Below are positions 59,215 through 64,000 of a stretch of DNA of 64,000 nucleotides, piece after piece. The stretch lies in assembly GCF_008370685.1 (NCBI RefSeq), contig NZ_VTZU01000023.1:23351-87350 (forward strand), read 5' to 3'. The stretch comes from Aquimarina sp. RZ0. Its GTDB lineage: Bacteria; Bacteroidota; Bacteroidia; Flavobacteriales; Flavobacteriaceae. Each line of letters starts with the position of its first letter. The first letter of the stretch is position 1. The notes below the pieces were generated by a model. That model made no database searches. It was given only the letters and a program-made list of their open reading frames with translations, and was not told where the DNA came from. A program made the position numbers and the translations under genes.

Positions 59215-62049
59215 ATGACCACACAACCAGAATACATCTTAGAAGAAAATTTAGTGCAACAATTAGTTGATTTAGGTTATAAAAAGGTAGTCATTAAAGA
59301 TGAAGATGATCTAATTACAAATCTTAAAACGCAACTTGAGAAACATAATAATTGTAGTTTATCAGAAGGAGAGTTTAAACAAGTGCTAAACGACTTATCT
59401 AAAGGGAATATCTACGAAAGAGCAAAAACCTTACGAGATAAGATTACGTATGCTAAAGATGATGGGAGTACAGGTTATTTAGAATTAATAAATCAAATAC
59501 ATTGGTGTAAAAATCAATACCAAGTTACACATCAAGTAACTATGGAGGGTAGTTATAAAAACCGTTATGATGTTACTATTTTAATTAATGGTCTGCCCTT
59601 AGTGCAAATAGAATTAAAACGTAGAGGCTTAGAGCTAAAAGAAGCATTCAATCAAACAAATAGGTATCAACGGCATTCGTATCAAGCAGGTAATGGGTTA
59701 TTTCAATTTATACAGCTCTTTGTGATCAGTAATGGTGTAAATACTAAATACTACGCTAATAATCCAATTAAAGCTCGTTCATTTAAACAAACCTTTTATT
59801 GGGCAGATATAGAGAATAAGATCATTACACAAATAAGTGAGTTTGCAGCCCAGTTTTTAGAACCTTGTCACGTATCAAAAATGATAACGAAGTACACCGT
59901 TTTGAACACCTCAAAAACATTGATGGTATTACGTCCTTATCAATATTATGCAACCGAAGCTATTGTAGAGCGAGTTAAGAACAGTAATAAGTTTGGGTAT
60001 ATATGGCATACCACTGGTTCGGGTAAAACTCTGACCTCATTTAAGACAGCGCAAATATTGACTAATCTTGAAGGTGTAAAAAAAGTGGTGTTTGTGGTAG
60101 ATCGTAAAGATTTAGATTATCAAACTATTAAAGAGTTCAATAGTTTTAGTGAAGGGAGTATAGATGCTACCAATAATACAAATGCTTTAGTTAAGCAGTT
60201 TTCTAATGATACAAAACTGATAGTAACTACCATTCAAAAATTAAATACAGCCATCTATAAACCAAAGTACTTGGGAAAAATGGATGCTCTGAAAGATGAA
60301 AGAGTTGTGTTTATTTTTGATGAGTGCCATAGAAGCCAGTTTGGAGACACGCATAACCGTATTAAAGACTTTTTTCAGAATGCACAATTATTTGGTTTTA
60401 CAGGAACACCGATCTTTAAAGATAATTCTGTTAAGAATGCTTTAGGAAAGCGCACAACAAAAGATTTGTTTGATGAATGTTTACATAAATATGTAATTAC
60501 AGATGCTATTAGAGATAAGAACGTTCTAAAGTTTGCAATTGAATATATTAGCACCTTCAAAAGTAAAGATGCGGATGAAATTATTGATATTAATGTAGAT
60601 AATATTGATAAGGCTGAGGTTATGGAAGCACCTCAGCGATTGAATAATATAACTGAATACATTATTACTAATCATAATCGTAAAACACATAGCCAGAAGT
60701 TTACCGCTATTTTTTGCGTTTCTAGTGTCAAGACACTTATTCAGTACTACGACTTATTTAAGACAAAAAAAGAGGCAGGTTTACATGATTTTCGTGTAGC
60801 CACTATTTTTTCATATAAGGCGAATGAATTAGACGAAGATGCTAATGGCTTTATTCCCGATGAAGATTTTGAAGACTTTCAGGTTAATGAGCCTTCTGCT
60901 TCCTATGGGCATACCAGAGAAAAGTTAGATGGTTTCATTGCTGATTATAATGAGATGTTTCAAACCAATTACTCTACGAATGAGTTTTATAGTTATTATA
61001 AAGATGTTGGTAAACGTGTGAAGCATAAGCAAGTCGATGTATTACTGGTGGTAAATATGTTTTTAACAGGTTTTGATTCTAAATTATTGAATACCATATA
61101 TGTTGATAAAAACCTACAATACCACGGATTAATACAAGCCTATTCGCGTACCAATAGAATATTGGATGAGGTAAAATCACAAGGAAATGTAGTTTGTTTT
61201 AGAAACCTAAAAGGAAAAACAGACGAAGCTATTACCTTATTTTCTAATAAAGAAGCGATAGAAGAAATCGTAGTACAACCCTATGAAGATTATACTGCAA
61301 AATTTGAGGAAGCTATTGAGCGCTTATACGAGATTGCTCCAACAGTGGATAGCGTAAACGAATTGCCTTCTGAAATAGAACAATTAGAATTTGTAAAAGC
61401 CTTCAGGGAGTTAATGCGGCTAAAGAATGTATTAACCACTTTTACTGAATTTAGTTTTGATGATTTAGGGATTACCGAGCAGGAGTTCGAAGACTACCAA
61501 AGTAAGTATTTAGATATTCGTGATGATGTAAAAAAAGAAAAGGAAAAAGTATCTATCCTAAACGATATTGATTTTGAATTAGAGTTAATAAGGCGTGATG
61601 AAATTAATGTAGCGTATATCTTAACCCTTTTAGCGAAATTATCAGAAATAAAGAAACCAAAAGAGCAGGAGCAGCAGCGCAAAGTGATTTCGGATATGTT
61701 GGCATCCGATAGTCAATTAAGAAGTAAGAAAGAATTGATTGAGCGTTTTATTGAAGAAAACCTACCATTGGTAAGAGATTCAGATTTAGTAGCCGATGAG
61801 TTCGATAATTACTGGACAATCGAAAAGAAGAAAGCTGTTGAGCAATTAAGTAAAAATGAAAACTTAGACTATAAAAAATTGGTTGATGTTATTAGTAATT
61901 ATTTATTTACAGAAAAAGCACCTCTACGTGATGATGTTATAGGTCTACTAAATGAAAGACCTAGTTTAAAAGAAAGAGCTTCGATAGCAGAAAGAATAAC
62001 AACTAAAATAACTGATTTCGTTGATACTTTTATTAATGGGATGGGTTAA
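59215..62049 (+). CDS. hsdR: Type I restriction endonuclease motor subunit
   Basis: Translocase and nuclease of the type I complex, 944 residues. N-terminal nuclease: YDVTILINGLPLVQIELKRR carries the D...E-x-K active site. Helicase: Walker A YIWHTTGSGKTLTSFK (about 262-275), motif II FIFDECHRSQFGD (DECH), motif III FGFTGTP, motif V LLVVNMFLTGFDSK, motif VI LIQAYSRTNRIL. The C-terminal helical part (about 770-944) binds HsdM/S. Length is a little short of typical 1000-plus-residue HsdR but complete. It translocates DNA past the complex and cuts at stalls on unmethylated DNA. Confidence 0.96.
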   Translation: MTTQPEYILEENLVQQLVDLGYKKVVIKDEDDLITNLKTQLEKHNNCSLSEGEFKQVLNDLSKGNIYERAKTLRDKITYAKDDGSTGYLELINQIHWCKNQYQVTHQVTMEGSYKNRYDVTILINGLPLVQIELKRRGLELKEAFNQTNRYQRHSYQAGNGLFQFIQLFVISNGVNTKYYANNPIKARSFKQTFYWADIENKIITQISEFAAQFLEPCHVSKMITKYTVLNTSKTLMVLRPYQYYATEAIVERVKNSNKFGYIWHTTGSGKTLTSFKTAQILTNLEGVKKVVFVVDRKDLDYQTIKEFNSFSEGSIDATNNTNALVKQFSNDTKLIVTTIQKLNTAIYKPKYLGKMDALKDERVVFIFDECHRSQFGDTHNRIKDFFQNAQLFGFTGTPIFKDNSVKNALGKRTTKDLFDECLHKYVITDAIRDKNVLKFAIEYISTFKSKDADEIIDINVDNIDKAEVMEAPQRLNNITEYIITNHNRKTHSQKFTAIFCVSSVKTLIQYYDLFKTKKEAGLHDFRVATIFSYKANELDEDANGFIPDEDFEDFQVNEPSASYGHTREKLDGFIADYNEMFQTNYSTNEFYSYYKDVGKRVKHKQVDVLLVVNMFLTGFDSKLLNTIYVDKNLQYHGLIQAYSRTNRILDEVKSQGNVVCFRNLKGKTDEAITLFSNKEAIEEIVVQPYEDYTAKFEEAIERLYEIAPTVDSVNELPSEIEQLEFVKAFRELMRLKNVLTTFTEFSFDDLGITEQEFEDYQSKYLDIRDDVKKEKEKVSILNDIDFELELIRRDEINVAYILTLLAKLSEIKKPKEQEQQRKVISDMLASDSQLRSKKELIERFIEENLPLVRDSDLVADEFDNYWTIEKKKAVEQLSKNENLDYKKLVDVISNYLFTEKAPLRDDVIGLLNERPSLKERASIAERITTKITDFVDTFINGMG

Positions 62050-62054
62050 TTCAT

Positions 62055-63155
62055 ATGTCAGAACCTATTAAACAACATTATGTACCACGTTCTTATTTAA
62101 AGAACTTTGCTGAATGTAATAAAAAGAAGAAATGTTTTGTTGATGTTTATTATAAAAGAGATGATGTAATTAGGCAAAATATTGATACAAAAACGATATG
62201 CTATCAAAAACATTTATACACTCTTCAAAGTGAGGATGATAAGAATAAATATGATTTAGAATTATATTATGCTAATAATGTTGACGCAGAGTTTCAAAAT
62301 ATCTACAGGCTCTTAATAGATAAGAAAAGAAGTATTTTATCTAAAGAAGAGAAGTTAAAAATTTTGTATGTGTGTTTATCCTTTTATTTTAGAACACCTA
62401 TTCATCTAAATCATAGTAATTCCTTTACGGACGATCTTTTTGAGCGCTTAAAACTCCTTGCAGACGATGAAGGTATTATTAAAACATCTATGTTTGGAGG
62501 AGATAAAGTAAATGTTGAAGAGTTAGATGAAATTAAGCAAAAATCAAAAGAAGATGCTAAAACTAAGTTTGATATTGAACACTTGCAAAAATGGTTTGAT
62601 TTTGTTCAACATAAATATGAATGCACAATAAATGTGATTGAGATTCAAGATAAGGGTGCATACCTTATTACTTCTGACAACCCTGTCATGATTAGAGAGT
62701 ACCGTACTAATCAATTCTGTGGATTGTTTAATCCTAATAATGTTATAACAATGCCATTAGATTCAAAACATTTTTTAGAAATTCATCCAAATACGGTAGC
62801 AAATGAAGAATATGAAATTCAGCGATTGACCCATGATACTGATTTTGTATTTACTACAAATGCCATGACTGAACAGAATGCTGATAATCTATTAATTGGT
62901 AAAAAGAACACCATAGATTTTCATTTTAAATTGAAAGAAAAATATGAAGACGCTGAGAATGGGCAGAAGTTTTTAAATAAGGCTAAATTTAAAGTTGAGA
63001 GTTTACAAACATTTTTTAATATAGTTCGAGAGAAAGGAATCAAATCGGGTGAATCCGTCAAACAATTAAAAAAAATGTCCTCTCATGAACACTTTAAAAA
63101 CGATAAACAAATTGAAGGTCTGATTAACTTATTTAAGAATAGTGGAATATGGTAA
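62055..63155 (+). CDS. DUF4238 family protein, last gene of the hsd operon
   Basis: 366 residues, soluble. The N-terminal KQHYVPRSYLKNFAECNKKK is the DUF4238 signature (Q-H-Y-V-P-R-x-Y-L). The middle has YLITSDNPVMIREYRTNQFC, typical of the domain's second conserved block, and the C-terminal part is helical. DUF4238 proteins occur as accessory genes in many defence islands; their activity is not established. It starts five bases after hsdR, so it belongs to the operon. Confidence 0.85.
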   Translation: MSEPIKQHYVPRSYLKNFAECNKKKKCFVDVYYKRDDVIRQNIDTKTICYQKHLYTLQSEDDKNKYDLELYYANNVDAEFQNIYRLLIDKKRSILSKEEKLKILYVCLSFYFRTPIHLNHSNSFTDDLFERLKLLADDEGIIKTSMFGGDKVNVEELDEIKQKSKEDAKTKFDIEHLQKWFDFVQHKYECTINVIEIQDKGAYLITSDNPVMIREYRTNQFCGLFNPNNVITMPLDSKHFLEIHPNTVANEEYEIQRLTHDTDFVFTTNAMTEQNADNLLIGKKNTIDFHFKLKEKYEDAENGQKFLNKAKFKVESLQTFFNIVREKGIKSGESVKQLKKMSSHEHFKNDKQIEGLINLFKNSGIW

Positions 63156-63300
63156 AATATAAAGAATTGTCAACTAAGAAATAAGATCCTTGTAAATCAA
63201 ATGAGGAAAAGAATTTTTATGGAGAAAGAGGAGTTTGTACCTTTATTGTCATAGGATCAAAAAAACAATAATTGTCGACCAGATTGTCGACTATAAATTA

Positions 63301-63336
63301 AAACTCCCGTAATCATTGGTGATTCGGGAGTTTTTT
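63301..63336 (+). terminator. Terminator of the hsd operon
   Basis: AAACTCCCG-T-AATCA pairs with TGATT-CGGGAGTTT (one bulged T, four-base loop) followed by a T-run. It lies 146 bases after the DUF4238 stop codon; the space before it holds no gene. Confidence 0.85.
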
Positions 63337-63337
63337 G

Positions 63338-63363
63338 TGGAGTCGGAGGGACAGAGTTCGAAC
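63338..63363 (-). other. tRNA 3'-end-like fragment, possible attachment-site remnant
   Basis: On the minus strand GTTCGAAC is followed by TCTGTCCCTCCGACTCCA, the layout of a tRNA T-loop, 3' T-stem strand, acceptor 3' strand and CCA-like end. The 5' T-stem strand that should pair with TCTGT is absent (AAAAA instead), and no complete tRNA surrounds it. Such fragments remain where an integrating element uses a tRNA 3' end. Directly downstream of the defence operon it may mark one edge of an island. Confidence 0.45.
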
Positions 63364-63469
63364 TTTTTGGTCGAAGATATTGGGTTGATCATTAGAGGAT
63401 TTATTACTTAAAAGTTTTAGGAATTTTTAAATTATAAAAGATTTTGTTTAATGAATTCACTTTATATGT

Positions 63470-63880
63470 CTATTTGAAAGTAAAATAATTTTGTTGATTA
63501 TGCCGAGTTCTAAACTTAATAAAATGTTCTTTGTTTTTGAATTGAAAATAAATATTATTCTTCAATAAATGATCTAAACTTTTACCAGGTGCTTCTCCAA
63601 AAGAGTGTCCAGGCCAAAACAAGGTAGTTCTAGGGATATATGATTTTAAAAATTGTATTGAATCATATAATTCATCTACATTTTTTAAATCACATATTCC
63701 GACACCTTCAATAAAAACAGTATCTCCAGAAAACAAATTATCCTCTATTAGGTAACAAATACTTCCCAAAGTATGCCCAGGTGTAAGAATAGGCACTATA
63801 TTAAAGTGACCAATAGTTATTTTTTTTAAATGATATACTCTTTTGATATTAGGTAAACTGAAATTATAGATATTGGTTAA
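63470..63880 (-). pseudogene. Metallo-beta-lactamase-fold hydrolase, 5' end removed by an insertion
   Basis: The remaining about 135 residues carry the second half of an MBL-fold enzyme: VPILTPGHTLGSICYLIEDN (metal His), LFSGDTVFIEGVGICDLKN (bridging Asp) and TLFWPGHSFG (last His). The N-terminal H-x-H-x-D-H motif is missing. Upstream, the frame runs back into iterated repeats as far as a TTG (63937) by chance. The glyoxalase-II or persulfide-dioxygenase-like group is a fair guess from P-G-H-T-x-G-S and the G-D-T-x-F pattern. Confidence 0.8.
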
Positions 63881-63881
63881 T

Positions 63882-64000
63882 TCGGTTCGATTTGTGCCAA
63901 TGATTTCGGAGTTATAGTGCCAGTCATTTCGGTTCAAACTGTGCCATTTATATCGGTTCGATTTGTGCCACTACGAGAGATCAAGTAATTACCTTATCGC
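63882..64000. mobile_element. End of an insertion sequence with four iterated 18-bp repeats (IS21-like), runs off the window
   Basis: Four 18-mers at 63882, 63905, 63929 and 63953 (spacing 23-24 bases) share TCGGTTCGATTTGTGCCA or close variants (TTCGGAGTTATAGTGCCA, TCGGTTCAAACTGTGCCA); the first and last are identical. Multiple phased repeats near the end are typical of IS21-family elements, where they bind the transposase. The element has replaced the 5' part of the MBL-fold gene. Its coding part lies outside the window. Confidence 0.6.

Noticed and set aside
63881..63937. First 19 codons of the MBL-fold frame
   Set aside because: They are encoded by the iterated IS-end repeats and begin with TTG; they are not part of the original protein.
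1..64000. Search for rRNA, complete tRNAs, CRISPR arrays and T6SS structural genes
   Set aside because: None recognised. The T6SS effectors here must depend on an apparatus encoded elsewhere.

Overview
The window is AT-rich DNA from a marine member of the Bacteroidota, most likely Flavobacteriaceae. Supporting signs are secreted glycoside hydrolases ending in type IX secretion (T9SS) sorting domains, promoters of the TTG / TAnnTTTG type with little use of Shine-Dalgarno sites, Bacteroidota-type TssD (Hcp) proteins, a Y_Y_Y/LuxR hybrid regulator, and agar, chitin and beta-glucan hydrolases. An Aquimarina-like genus would fit, but the sequence alone does not prove it. I saw no rRNA, no complete tRNA and no CRISPR array.

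Layout. 1-13.3 kb: housekeeping and mixed genes: a cation exchanger cut by the window edge, a secreted beta-helix/lectin protein, a tRNA-dihydrouridine synthase, an EEP-fold membrane protein, a GlpQ-like lipoprotein, a GntR/LacI-like regulator, an ECF sigma factor with a SemiSWEET, and a rhomboid protease. 13.5-20.95 kb: a complete tryptophan operon, trpE-G-D-(unknown gene)-C-F-B-A on the minus strand. It is preceded by a short leader peptide with three consecutive Trp codons and a terminator hairpin, so it is probably controlled by ribosome-mediated attenuation. 21-24.3 kb: a MarR-YceI pair, two thioredoxin-fold proteins and two rhodaneses.

24.5-45.7 kb: a polysaccharide-degradation region. 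A membrane Y_Y_Y/LuxR regulator is divergent from a run of large T9SS-secreted enzymes: GH5; GH16-CBM6x3-GH18; a two-catalytic-domain GH18 chitinase; GH5-CBM6; then a processive GT2 synthase and a GH86-like agarase/porphyranase. No SusC/SusD pair is present. The enzyme set (beta-1,3-glucan plus chitin) suggests attack on fungal or algal walls. The intergenic spaces carry several families of small non-coding elements: IS1031-like MITEs and palindromic elements with ATACGATTT ends.

46.2-53.2 kb: a type VI secretion effector island. A TssD with a C-terminal extension leads a polymorphic toxin with a GIY-YIG nuclease tip and an LRR protein (presumed immunity). A second, N-terminally deleted toxin tip with its own LRR protein follows, then a third toxin fragment only 150 bp long. 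Near-identical direct repeats (413 bp and 622 bp) separate the variable parts, which is the arrangement expected for toxin/immunity switching by homologous recombination. A second module (broken TssD, phosphodiester-glycosidase-like protein, membrane protein, truncated secreted protein) converges from the minus strand and is fused head-on to the third fragment.

53.4-63.2 kb: a seven-gene type I restriction-modification operon, hsdM-hsdS-(pentapeptide membrane protein)-(GIY-YIG protein)-(PD-(D/E)XK nuclease)-hsdR-(DUF4238). After it come a terminator, a tRNA-3'-end-like fragment, and a metallo-beta-lactamase-fold gene cut by an array of 18-bp repeats that looks like the end of an IS21-type insertion sequence running off the window.
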